Shown: positions 9,451 to 18,774, numbered from the stretch's first letter. The stretch: DNA of 21,813 nucleotides from Isoetes engelmannii (GCA_011763485.2 JAANSK020264494.1:1-21813); one strand, 5' to 3'. Notes: generated by a model from the sequence alone, not told the origin. A program made the numbers and translations.

Positions 9451-9798
9451 TTAACCACTTGCTTTTTTGAAGAAAGAGTTGACCAGGCCACACAAGAGGT
9501 TGAGCAAAATTATATCAGAGTTCAGCTCAAGAAGTTGAGTCCTTGCCTTTGTCTTTCCTTCCAGTGCCTCGGGTGATATTGATGAAGTCACAAAAGATGC
9601 AGTCACAGAGTGAGCATTTTGCTGGATTATATCTTCTTGAGTGGTCCTTAGCTTCACAAATGATGCCTTTTCGAGCATTATAACTTGTCATACAAGCACA
9701 GTCACAGGTACAGTGGCTGCTCCAAATTGACCCAGCCACATGGCGTTGATATTCAGGTTTATCCTATCCCATTTTAGAGTTTTCAGCAAGGTCAACAT
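9451..9798 (-). pseudogene. LINE ORF-D, 115-codon frame after ORF2, one internal stop
   Basis: An ATG at 9798-9796 overlaps the ORF2 stop in ATGTTGA (7 nt). The frame runs to 9451 with a single TGA at 9690-9688. The product begins MLTLLKTLKWDRINLN. After the stop it reads as a soluble mixed-charge segment followed by a leucine-rich end (LLCGLVNSFFKKASG). No family is recognised. Plant L1 elements normally have only a 3' UTR here, so this could be non-coding sequence that is open by chance. The overlapping start and the length of the frame make it worth recording. Confidence 0.35.
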
Positions 9799-12700
9799 GT
9801 TTCCTGAAATACAAGAGAGAAGTCACTATTAATTATGTCAAAAAAAACTTGTTGGATCCAAGAGATGTCATGTTTGGTCTGCTGTATAACAGCATAAGGC
9901 CAAATTATCTCCTGGTCAAAGATAATGGAATTTCTTGCTTTCCACATCCTCCAAAGGAGTAAGTAAGTTCTCCAATCATTTGGCACATGGGAGAAGAGGA
10001 GGTCTGTAAAAGATATGATGTGCAGATTTGGAATGTTGAATTCCTCAGACCTGAGTTCAAGAACCCATTCAGACCAAGTACATCTCTTGAAGAGATGTTC
10101 CTCATCTTTCTTTTCCTGTAAAGATCTGTCACACAAGTCTGAATTAGTCATCCCAAGTCTGTATCTCTTAGCATTGGTGGCCAGTCCTTTCTGCTAGAAC
10201 CGCCAGATAAAGGATTTGATCTTAGGATTAATAGGAGAGTTTCACATAAATTTAAGATTAGTTATGCATCTCTCATAATCAATGTTCCATTTGAGATGAA
10301 AGGTGAGAGCCAAATCTTGAGTAAGATACATGTATCAAACCATTGATGTGTCATTGAGTATGCCGCTCGCCCTGAATGAGAGTATCCATGATAGCTTGAT
10401 AGAAGAAGTTATGCCCATCTCCCAAATTTGAAAGGGCAAAATTATGGAATTCAATAAAACCCTGGTCATCAAAGAGGTGATGAATATGTGTGATGCTTAA
10501 ACTCGTCCATGCCTTGCATTGCTGAGGGAAGTGAAGTGCTAGATACATGTTTGGATTGTTGAGCAGCAGGGATGGATTCTAAAAGATGGTCAAATCCCTT
10601 GGCAATTCTTCTTTCCAAGAATACATCCCCAAGACAGCCTTCCATGCCCGAATCCATTTCTCGATAATACTTGGAATGTTGTTAGGAATAGTAATATCAA
10701 AATGAAGACTATAAGGTAAGTGCATTCTGAGGTTTCTCCAACCAAAAGGATGACACTTCGAGAGGTAGTGGTTGATCAGGCCAACAACTGGGTGATTGAT
10801 CAAACCATGACCAGCTCTATAAATATACTTGGTAGCTAGAGAAATGCCTTGCTTTTCAACATCAATGATGCCTAGGCCACCATGCTTCTTCTTCTTAGTA
10901 CACTCCTTCACGGAGACATGGATCCAACATCTTCTGCTTCTTCCACTAGCAATAAATCTGTCAATGATGCTCTGCAGCTTGGAAGTAACCTTTTTAGGGG
11001 CCATAAGAGTAGAAGATTGATAGACATGGGAAGAAGAAACCACAGATTTAGCAATAATAGCCCTGCCATTTTTAGATAAGTACTTGATGTTCAGCAGACC
11101 AGCTTTTTTACTAACTTTTTCAATGATTTCTTGCCAGAGATCAGAAGCATTCACTCTCAAAGCAAAAGGAATACCTAGGATCTTAGATTTAGCATTAGGG
11201 GGAAGGTATTCACACCCTAAAGCCATGGCAGAATCACCTCGCTTTACCTGATCCCTAGCAGTAAGTCTGGATTTTGTGGATTGATCTTACAGCCTGAGCA
11301 ATGGCCAAACTCGTCCAGAACCTGCTGAGTGTTAATGATAGACTGATTTTCCATCTCAATAAAAAGAAAAGTATCATCTGCAAAATGAGCATTAAGAAAA
11401 TACTGATATTCTTGAGAGTTAGAAAGTTTCAAACCTGTGATAGTGCTGGTATGCCCTGCATGCTTGAAAGCCCCATTAAGAGCTTTCATCACAATGAGAA
11501 AGAGGAAAGGGGCGAGGGGGCATCCCTGCTTAACTCCTCTTTTAATCTCAAAGAAAGGACTACACTCACCATTAATGAGAACAGAAGATCTAGAGTTGTT
11601 GAGAATAGCAAGTTGTTTTGATGACATCCTGAGAAAAACCAAGCTTGCTACAACATTTATTCAAGAATTTCCAACTTACAGTATCGAAAGCCTTGGTGAT
11701 GTCCAGCTTAAGTAAGGCAATGTTCTGGTTGGATTCTTTGGCCCAATGCATGCCTAACACTGCCATAGCCACATTATCCAAGATAGATCTATCTTTTAAG
11801 ACCATAAGGGCTAGGAGTTTTACCATTATCCATACTTTTGATGTTTCTCCAGACCTCTTCTAAGATGAAAGGAGCACACATATACTGAGGTTCTGCTGAT
11901 CATTTACCATATTGTGGAGCTTGATAAAGTTGTCAATTTCTTGATCTATGGCATTTGGAGCAGTCCCCCTGATTCGAGTGAAATGAGTAAATGCAGCTCA
12001 CTTGAGCTCAAGGTCATTAGAGATGTCCAATCCATCCATTTAAATGCTGAAAATTTGGTTCCTCTTCCTCCTTCCTTTAGCTTTGATAAAGAAATACTTG
12101 GAGTTTGACCTTTCATCCTCTTTTAACTCCTTGATTTTGGCTTTGAGCTGCCATCCTTTGGCAATCTTCATTTCTTCTCTTTCAATCTGAATTTTGATTT
12201 GATCTTGCTGGTCCAGAGGAGTGTGCTGAAGCTGAGTCCTCAAATTATCAAGGAGTTGCTTCTCCTGATAATGAGTATGCTTACCCCAAGTTTTGAGCCA
12301 ATTCTTAATGTTTTTGGCGGTTTTTACCCACCAGTCCATCCAACCAAATTATTCTTGAGGTTGGGGAATTCTGCCCTACGTCTGCTCAAACTCGTTCATG
12401 AAATCAGGATGATAAAGAAGAGTAACATTACTCTTAAAAAGGAATTTCTCTTACCATGATCCAGACTACTACTAATCTCAATAAGCTGGAGGAAATGATC
12501 AGAAAGAGTAAAGCCATTGAGATTACTAACTCTATTGCTACAGTTCCAGAGATTTTCAGTAAGATAGAGTCTGTCATGAAGGCAGTAAATCGGGTCATCT
12601 AATCTCTGATTGAACCAGCTATAGATACTTGGCTGAGTTCTAGCTAACTTCAGATTGTGAGAGGTCATTAGGTGGGACCAAGAATTGAGCTCCTGACCTA

Positions 12701-13193
12701 GAAGAGGCCTATAATTGATACTTCTCATGAAGTTATGATTGACCATATTGAAATCTCCAGCTAGAAGACACTCACCATAATTAATGTTGTTAAGACCATT
12801 TCTAATGGAATGCCATATAGGGCTCCTATCAACAGGTTGATTAGGGGCATAAATGTTAACTAAGGCTATTCTAGAATTACCCAGATTACCATGAAGGATC
12901 TGCCACCTGCCATTGTTGTCATGCATCATTTGAATGTTGTTGATGTCAAGAGAATCCTTCCAGGTCATGGAGATTCCACCTGAACTATTGTTGGCTTTAA
13001 GAGCCCAAAGCTTGAAATTGACAGGAAGAGAATTAGCAATGAGACTATGAAAATTATCATCATGAAGCTTATGCTCTTGAAAAAAAACAATATCGAAATT
13101 AATGGAGGAAAGGCAAACCTTTAACCTGTCTCTTCTGATATTCGACTTGATACTTTGAAGGTTCCAAGAGAGAGATTTGAACTTAATATCCAT
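9792..13193 (-). pseudogene. LINE ORF2: endonuclease, reverse transcriptase and C-terminal zinc-finger region (disabled)
   Basis: From the ATG at 13193 the first ~240 residues form an apurinic-type endonuclease. Its catalytic residues are visible: N11 (WNLQS), E40 (FQEHK), Y115 (NIYAPN), D147 and N149 (GDFNM), and D232/H233 (SDH). A frame change near 12430 follows, then a linker (12339-12040). Reverse transcriptase motifs are KLDITKAFDTVSW near 11700, RGVKQGCPLAPFLF at about 11540-11500 and FADD at 11384-11373. The thumb region lies at 11226-10579 (LSKNGRAIIAKS, GGLGI), with an in-frame stop at 10581. The C terminus (10151-9792) keeps a C...HLFKRC finger remnant. GKTPSPYG joins directly to LKDRSILDN near 11805, so an estimated 100 or more residues before motif A are missing in frame. 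With at least four frame changes and several stops, this copy cannot move itself. Confidence 0.88.
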
Positions 13194-14836
13194 AGAAAAG
13201 AGGTTTTTTGTGCACCCCGGAACTCTTCCTGATGGGTTTAGGGTTTCCATTCTTACCAGATCTCTTCTTCTTATGAGAGGTCTCAAAAATTTTAATATCA
13301 GCATGCTCATCATAAGCAATGAGCTTTACTTCCACATTATCCAATTCCTGAGTAAAGTCTCCTTCCTGCTTCCTGCTGAAAGTAATCCCAGAAGAGTTGA
13401 TCCTCATTATCAATATACTCAATGATAGTATTAAAGGGATCAACATCCATTTCATCTTCGATTCCAACAAAAGCATTCTCCAAATCATCTTCTTCTTCCG
13501 CTTCTTTTTCCACAACCTGAATGTTGAGGGGGCCATCCTGAACATTCTGTTGATCTGCTTGCACGAGAATTGGCTGGTCTGTCCTAAGAGGACCGGCCTG
13601 CATAGACTGATCAGTCTGAACAGATCCTGAAGTGTTGTTGCCAGAATCTTTCTTTCTGCTCTCTTCTTTAAGATCATCCATCTCCTTAATGACAACTCCC
13701 TTGTTGTTATCTTTCCTTACCCAAACTGACTTCATAATTGGAGTAGATTGAGCAGGATTGACCATCAGAGCTTTCCCCTTCTCTTTGGTACTGATGATGG
13801 GGATTTTGGAGTATTTTATGGAACTAAAGATTTTGATAAATTCTGGTCCCAAGATTTTTCTGCCAACTTGAATCCACCCTTTTGAGGATACAAACAGAAG
13901 GGAAGTCTGTTTGAGGGATGGAGATCTGGATGACTTCCCCAAGCTTCTGTCCAATGGCCTTAAGGTGATGTAAGTCCAATAAACAGGAGGGAGATTAGGA
14001 CAGAAAATCCTAGTGGTAGTGGCAAACCCAGTGAAATTACCAGAAGTATAAAGGGGGTGCCATTTCGTGATGTAAGCAGCTTGGCTGGCCACAGAAATTT
14101 TTCCTGGTTAACATGATATTTCTGTGATTCACATCTCTGCAAAGGATCTGAAAGGTCTTACTGTCCATATAAGGATAGAAAGAATTGGTATATTGATGGC
14201 GTTGTTTAACCAGTTCTTGACATCAAGCAAGGAGGGGCAGGTCATGGGGAAGTGAATCAAAATTCCTTTGGCAGTGTACTTGGCCTCAGAAGAATCATCT
14301 TTAATGGCAAACAAGTCCACTATATTGTCCATTTTTCCAAGATAAGCATTAGAACCATCAAAAGAACAACTCAAAACCTGTTCATCAACCAAAAAAGAAT
14401 TTAAAAGAGCATTTTTGAAAGAGACCATACCATTAATTTTGTCATATTTGCCCAAGACCGAAACTTTGGATCGAAGCCTGGTGTCTAAATTTTTTGTCGA
14501 ATCCTTGTCCAGATTTTTTTCTACCACCTTGATACAATTTGGACAGGGACAAGTAGCTGCTTCCTTTGGGTTGAAGTAACCATTGGAGTCGGTGATGATA
14601 CAATCTTTTGTGGGGATCAGCTTTTTCATAACAGTTTTATGCACGACCTTAATATTCTTAAGCTCTATAGAAGCAGTTAAGGAGGGGGTGTTCTTGAACA
14701 TCCGCTTGAGTTCCACAATCCTATGATCATCTGCTCCTTCCCAGACTCGGACGAGTCTAAATGAGGCTTTTGACCTCCATTTCATGAGCTCGAGCTCTTC
14801 TGCAAGATCCTTGGTTGTTTGAATGAGTTCTATCAT
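13183..14836 (-). pseudogene. LINE ORF1 (ORF-C), gag-like RNA-binding protein, frameshifted
   Basis: This region opens with the ATG at 14836 inside the ATGA junction. It is open for 235 residues, with a CPCPNC cysteine cluster at residues 96-101. After a disrupted stretch around 14130-14090 the frame resumes. There PNLPPVYWTYITL and GWIQVGRKI resemble the DUF4283-type domain of plant LINE ORF1 proteins. An acidic linker follows (EKEAEEEDDLENAF), then a shift near 13400 into the frame carrying the basic tail HKKKRSGKNGNPKPIRK. The TAA stop at 13185-13183 overlaps the ORF2 ATG by 11 nt. The protein would coat the element RNA. At least two frame changes make this copy non-functional. The C-terminal basic patch may replace the usual CCHC knuckle, which I do not see. 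Confidence 0.65.
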
Positions 14837-15270
14837 GGATTTTTAAAAGCCATATTTTTCAGTATGCAGCAGTCGTCTTTGCAGTGACTCATTTTTACTC
14901 TGATCATCTGGTAGAGCAATATGTCTAATTCTTGCAGTTTTTGAATCATATTCCACACTAAATCCCTGTCACTAGCAAATCCGTCCGCATACTGTCTCTC
15001 AAGCCTGATAATCTCTTGCTGACAAGCAAGAATCTGCCCTTCTTGCTTAATACCCATGCATTCAATGCCTGCTTTTTGTTGATCCCTGATAATGTCGAAA
15101 GCAACCATCAAATCTCTCATTTTTTTCCAGCTAAGGTCGTTTTTCCCTTCCAGTTCAAAGATGAGATTCCAGTCCTTGTGTTCCTGAGTGGTCAGATCCA
15201 TGCCTCTTTGTTCAGCGAGAGCTCTTCTGCAAGCAGCCTCTCCTTTACAAGAAGTCTGTTTAGGCTTCAT
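14833..15270 (-). CDS. LINE ORF-B, 145-aa coiled-coil-like protein
   Basis: The start is the ATG at 15270 that overlaps the stop of ORF-A; the frame is also open upstream to an ATG at 15333. The product begins MKPKQTSCKGEAACRRAL. Residues ~45-125 form a charged, probably coiled-coil stretch, followed by a short cysteine cluster (CKDDCC) near the C terminus. Coiled coils are common in LINE ORF1 proteins, which trimerise and bind RNA, so a similar assembly role is possible by analogy only. The frame is uninterrupted. Its TGA stop overlaps the next ATG in ATGA (4 nt), a classic termination-reinitiation arrangement. Confidence 0.55.
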   Translation of the reverse strand: MKPKQTSCKGEAACRRALAEQRGMDLTTQEHKDWNLIFELEGKNDLSWKKMRDLMVAFDIIRDQQKAGIECMGIKQEGQILACQQEIIRLERQYADGFASDRDLVWNMIQKLQELDILLYQMIRVKMSHCKDDCCILKNMAFKNP

Positions 15271-15661
15271 CTTGGAGCACAAGCAGATGAAGATCTGGTC
15301 CCAAAATAAGGTCTTGGCAAGATGTGAGTCCAAAAATCTGGCAACAGAGTTGGATTACTTCTGGTTCACCTTCAAGAAGGAGGAGTCGGTCCAGCAAATT
15401 GTGGTTTCTTGAGACAATCTCAAAAAAGCCAGTCGAGTTGACGGATCTGACGAGTCCCCTGCCTACTTCAGAGAATGATAATACGGCCAAAAGATCTGTG
15501 ATGTAATTTTCCCTAAATCTAAAAAAACCTACCAAAGTACTATCTCTAGTTGCAGAAAAAATCCAAGAGTGCATGATTAGAAGCGAATGGGGTGACAGGA
15601 CTGTGGTACTGGGGGACAGGCTTTGGAGAATAGCAGAGATCAAATCATCTGCCTCATCCAT
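15260..15661 (-). CDS. LINE ORF-A, 133-aa protein of unknown function
   Basis: This is the first open frame of the LINE, with its ATG 96 bases from the element's 5' end. It is uninterrupted. The product starts MDEADDLISAILQSL, is rich in leucine and serine and looks helical with mixed polarity; I recognise no domain. Its TAA stop overlaps the ATG of ORF-B in ATGAAGCCTAA (11 nt). That makes coupled translation plausible. Alternatively it is the 5' part of one longer ORF1 that a frameshift has separated, but the overlapping start codon argues for a genuine separate ORF. Confidence 0.55.
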   Translation of the reverse strand: MDEADDLISAILQSLSPSTTVLSPHSLLIMHSWIFSATRDSTLVGFFRFRENYITDLLAVLSFSEVGRGLVRSVNSTGFFEIVSRNHNLLDRLLLLEGEPEVIQLCCQIFGLTSCQDLILGPDLHLLVLQDEA

Positions 15662-15757
15662 CAGCCTGGCTCCAATTTCGAGGTGCCAGCCTCAGCCTCA
15701 AGTCGAGCGCCACGTCACCTATCCTTCACAGATACGACCTTTTTGATCTCACCTTCC

Positions 15758-15770
15758 CAAAGGCCACTGA
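15758..15770. repeat. Target-site duplication of the L1-type LINE, right copy
   Basis: CAAAGGCCACTGA, identical to 9315-9327, directly borders the 5' end of the minus-strand LINE. It marks where the interrupted gypsy-like sequence resumes. Confidence 0.92.
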
Positions 15771-16567
15771 AATTGTAGCCATGCTGTTATATCTTCTAGA
15801 TGAATATCCCACTGTTGTGAATGATCCATTTTATCATGAAGTTGATCATGAGAAGAGTCTGTGTATAGTACTAAAAGATAAGAAGAATGGCAAGAATGAT
15901 GAAAATGAGGTAGCATAAGTCAGAGCAAAGATGTCGAAGATCTCTGAAACTTTCACAAAGGTTACCAAGAAGCTTATTGAACTCAAAGCTTCCAAAGCAT
16001 CTCTCGAAACATCCTCCTTACATTCATTGTTTTAGAACTACTCACTCTTCTGAACTTTGCTGCTACAATGCATGTTTGAAGTGTAACAGGAAATGATACT
16101 ATGGGAGACCGAGCTATATTAACATATAAGAGAAAGATCCATGAGCTTTCACATGCACATCCAACTTAGGAGGATAAAAATTGTTCAAAGTCTTGCTTGA
16201 TGGTTGCTCATCACTAAATGTAATGCCACAACATAGTATGAAAAAGTGTAGTTTGGAAATGGTCGAGTGTGGTCTTGAAATCCTTCTCCATTGCCAAAAT
16301 TAATCATGTTGACATTGTGATAAGGGTATAGAGATTGCGGAAATTGTGGTTGGAGCCAAGTTTTTTGTTGTGGCTTTCGAGAAGGATGCTGATACAACAG
16401 AGATATATGACTTGCTATTAAGAAGAAGATGGATGACAACTGTGGATGTAAGGCCAGCATGGTCTATTGGAGAGTGCACCATCACAGATGGCCACAATAT
16501 CGCCACCTTATACAACAAATCTAGTAAACAGTATTTTGAGGGTAATGTTTATTACTACAGTACATAA
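15771..16567 (+). mobile_element. Fossil LTR retrotransposon (Ty3/gypsy-like), part right of the LINE
   Basis: The sequence continues the element cut at 9327. It includes a lysine-rich stretch near 15930-16010 and, at about 16346-16560, a segment like the region after the aspartic protease in gypsy pol (YDLLL...RWMTTVDV). In these elements the protease is followed by reverse transcriptase; nothing clearly belonging to reverse transcriptase or integrase is seen to the right, so most of pol and the 3' LTR are missing or unrecognisable. It is a degraded old fossil. Insertion of the LINE is the younger event. Confidence 0.6.
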
Positions 16568-17589
16568 GCATTGCTAAAACATTGAGTAATGGATGGGGAA
16601 AAGTTGACGTTTTACATGTTTCCACTTAAAATATGTCTCCATGTTCAAGACCATCCTCAAAAAACGCTATTGACTTCCGCAATTGAAGAAAGCAGCAGAT
16701 ATTACATATGATTGTGTATGGTTTTTGGCATGTAGAAGTATGCCAAAAATGGACAATGACGATGTCATCATAGTGGGTTTGGGTCTTTAATGGCTATGTT
16801 TTTTCTTCTATGTAATTTTTTCTATTTTAGGTTAAGAGGCAATGGCTCTAGAGCACAAGCGTCGGAACACAGGCGCAGATCCGGCGTCAGGTTTCTCCAT
16901 AGCCATGGACGCTTATGGCTGTAACGATTTGCCATGTTGAAGCTTTGTTTTTTTAGCAAAAGGGTTCGCCGTGCCTAGTTCGTTCTGGCACGTCCATGCT
17001 TTGGCGTGGCTGCTTCTCTTGAACTTGGAGGTGCTTGCTGGTGCTTCTAATTTGGCAAGGGATTCAATCAAATTCCTAAGCAACATCTTTATTTCATTTG
17101 TTCTTAATCTATCAATTGAAGATGTTTTTTGCAGAACGTGCCTGCGTGTCCATTTTTCGTATGCAGGCAAGGCAGTTTCATGAGCGTTTCTGCAAATGGA
17201 ATTGTGGCCACATGATTGCTTGATGTTATTCCTTGCTATTCTAATTTTTCCCTGTTCCATGCAAATCACTTGCAGCAAGCTTTCTGCTTGTTTGCAGGAA
17301 GGGCATGCTAAAGTGTTTTGTTAGAAATTGTCAGATACCATTTTCTACAGTTGTATTCAACATTGTTTGTTTTCAATATAAAAATAGGGTCGATCTTTTA
17401 GTCTATGGTGCATTTATATTGACATGTGTCACTGCCAATAATCAAGAATGGCAGTTGGATGCCCTGATTCCAAGTGACAGCTTGAAACGGCCAGTTCATG
17501 TTTTTTTACTTGTAAATTATTTTCAAGCACTGTTTTTTCAGCTTTTTAGACTCAATATTTTTACAACACAAAGTTGTATACGGCTCAAA
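16568..17589. other. Unassigned DNA right of the gypsy fossil
   Basis: About 1 kb with no recognisable gene. The first 250 bases may be more decayed pol of the fossil. A GC-richer island lies at 16835-17010 (GCGTCGGAACACAGGCGC). A 70-aa plus-strand frame at 16971-17183 starts with a hydrophobic segment (ALAWLLLLNLEVLAG). It lacks upstream or downstream exon support, so I do not call it a gene. Confidence 0.3.
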
Positions 17590-17850
17590 GTTTTTCACAA
17601 GAATATCCTGTTTTGAGACAAAGAATCCTCTGCACAAGAATCTCTAGTTTCAGCACAGAAAATCTCCTGCACAACCATTCATGTACAACAATCCCCTGCA
17701 CAAGAATCCCTTATTTCGACACAAAAAAATCCATTGCACAAGAACCCTTGTTTCAGCACAAAGAATCCCATCTTTTGATCAGAATCGCACAAAAATACCT
17801 TTTTTCTGCACACAAAATCCCCTACACAAGAATCCATGTTTCGGATGTAC
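17590..17850. repeat. Degenerate tandem repeat, ~35-40-bp units around CTGCACAAGAATCC
   Basis: The phrases (C)CTGCACAAGAATC and TTTCAGCACAAA(G)AAT(C) alternate about six to seven times across the block, for example near 17630, 17697, 17737 and 17820, with indels between copies. A plus-strand frame runs through it (17574-18038), but the period varies and the product is low-complexity, so I treat it as a decayed minisatellite. Confidence 0.65.
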
Positions 17851-18119
17851 GTAAGCCCTGTATTTTTTGCTGCACAGCTCTGCTTTTACTCTGGATCGCA
17901 GGAGTAAATTTTTTAAACATGCAGGAGAAACAAAGGGAGTCTTGTCAAGATTTCTTGGCAAGCAATGTAGATTTTAAGTGCAACTGTGGCAAAACGAAGG
18001 CCTTATATGAAGGGAAACAGGCCATGCTTATGTTTTAGGAAATGAGTAGCGTCTGCCTTCCATCTCTTTTTTTGTCTGATCAGAGGCAATAAATCGCCCT
18101 TTTTGGCAATAAAGAGAAG

Positions 18120-18182
18120 CATCTGGAATCGATCTATAAGAATCTGCATGCATCTCCAAAAGCATCTGCAAGAATCTGCATG
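18120..18182. repeat. Short repeats of AAGAATCTGCATGC / AAGCATCTG
   Basis: AAGAATCTGCATGC occurs at about 18138 and 18172, with AAGCATCTG near 18118 and 18161, in a 60-base stretch. The shared GCATCT core also appears in the larger repeats that follow, so this may be an outlying, decayed part of the same array. Confidence 0.45.
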
Positions 18183-18333
18183 CAAAAAAAAAAATATAGT
18201 AAGATGTCCAGCCAAATCTTACCTAAACACTCTGAACTAACCATAAAATAGTTCCCCGGAGCAACACTCAACGGAATCGACTTCCTTAACTAGTGTTCCA
18301 CAAATGCGCGCATCTTAAGATAAGACGCTTAAC

Positions 18334-18341
18334 ATGCAGAT
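18334..18341. repeat. hAT target-site duplication, left copy
   Basis: ATGCAGAT directly precedes the CAGGG end of the MITE and is repeated exactly at 18557-18564. The undisturbed unit 2 has one copy only, at 18729-18736. Confidence 0.92.
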
Positions 18342-18556
18342 CAGGGTTCGAAATTAGGGGGGTTAGGCCCTTAAAAATCCGGTTAAACTTGAAAAAATCC
18401 AATATAGATGCGTGGATGCAGGCAAAAAGTCTGGTAAAAAAATGTGGTTTTAATGTAAAATCCGATAAGTTTGTATATGATTGATATAAAATCCAGTTGA
18501 GGGTAACTTTTGCAGGTAAACTTGTTGGCTAGCCTAATTTCTAATTTCGAGCCCTG
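18342..18556. mobile_element. hAT-type MITE, 215 bp, with 8-bp target-site duplication
   Basis: The element starts CAGGGTTCGAAATTAG and ends CTAATTTCGAGCCCTG, giving a ~16-bp terminal inverted repeat with one mismatch; looser pairing (TTAGGCC / GGCTAGCC) continues inward. It is flanked on both sides by ATGCAGAT (18334-18341 and 18557-18564). An 8-bp duplication and CAGGG-type ends define the hAT superfamily. There is no transposase, so it would have depended on an autonomous relative. Removing it and one duplication copy leaves unit 1 of the surrounding repeat collinear with unit 2, an independent proof of insertion. Confidence 0.93.
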
Positions 18557-18564
18557 ATGCAGAT
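18557..18564. repeat. hAT target-site duplication, right copy
   Basis: ATGCAGAT directly follows the CCCTG end of the MITE and matches 18334-18341. Confidence 0.92.
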
Positions 18565-18774
18565 GTGCCACATCGACACGCATCTTAAGATAGATGCGTC
18601 TAAGCCAAATCTTACCTAAACACTCTGAACTAACCATAAAATAGTTCCCCGAAGCAACACTCGACGGAATCGACTTCCCGAAATCCAGTGTTCCACAGAT
18701 GCGCGCATCTTAAGATAAGATGCTTAAGATGCAGATGTGCCACATCGACACGCATCTTAAGATAGATGCGTCTA

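Larger units (their letters stand above)
9328..15757 (-). mobile_element. L1-type LINE, 6430 bp, apparently full-length, inserted in a gypsy-like fossil
   Basis: Identical 13-bp duplications flank the block. The minus strand ends in oligo-A (plus 9328-9342). Order in the sense direction: a 96-base leader, ORF-A, ORF-B, ORF1 (C), ORF2 with endonuclease, reverse transcriptase and a C-terminal zinc-finger region, ORF-D, then the tail. The endonuclease nicks target DNA and the reverse transcriptase copies the element RNA at the nick. Length and order fit the L1 superclade of plants, but the small extra ORFs and overlapping start/stop junctions are not standard. The copy is inactive: ORF2 has several frameshifts and stops and an internal deletion. 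A near-complete 5' end is inferred because the duplication lies only 96 bases before the first start codon. Confidence 0.93.
18211..18774. repeat. Two tandem ~170-bp repeat units, the first split by a MITE
   Basis: Unit 1 is 18211-18341 plus 18565-18603; unit 2 is 18604-18774. Both start GCCAAATCTTACCTAAACAC and contain GGAATCGACTTCC, GTTCCACA(A/G)ATGCGCGCATC and GTGCCACATCGACACGCATC, ending GATAGATGCGTCTA. They are about 95% alike by eye. Each unit carries ATCTTAAGAT palindromes, and its end CGCATCTTAAGATAGATGCG can fold into a perfect 7-bp stem with a 6-base loop. No coding frame is supported. The sequence may be part of a longer satellite or the terminal region of an unidentified element. 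Confidence 0.88.

Noticed and set aside
11301-11863. Plus-strand frames opposite the LINE reverse transcriptase
   Set aside because: They are shadows of the minus-strand ORF2, which shows the RT motifs.
16971-17183. 70-aa frame with a signal-like N terminus
   Set aside because: There is no exon continuation, no recognised domain, and the surrounding composition is that of decayed repeat DNA.
17590-17850. CRISPR-like regular repeats
   Set aside because: Repeats are degenerate, spacing is irregular, there are no unique spacers of constant length, and the genome is a plant nucleus.
18383-18637. 84-aa minus-strand frame
   Set aside because: It lies across the hAT MITE and its insertion junction, so it cannot be a conserved gene.
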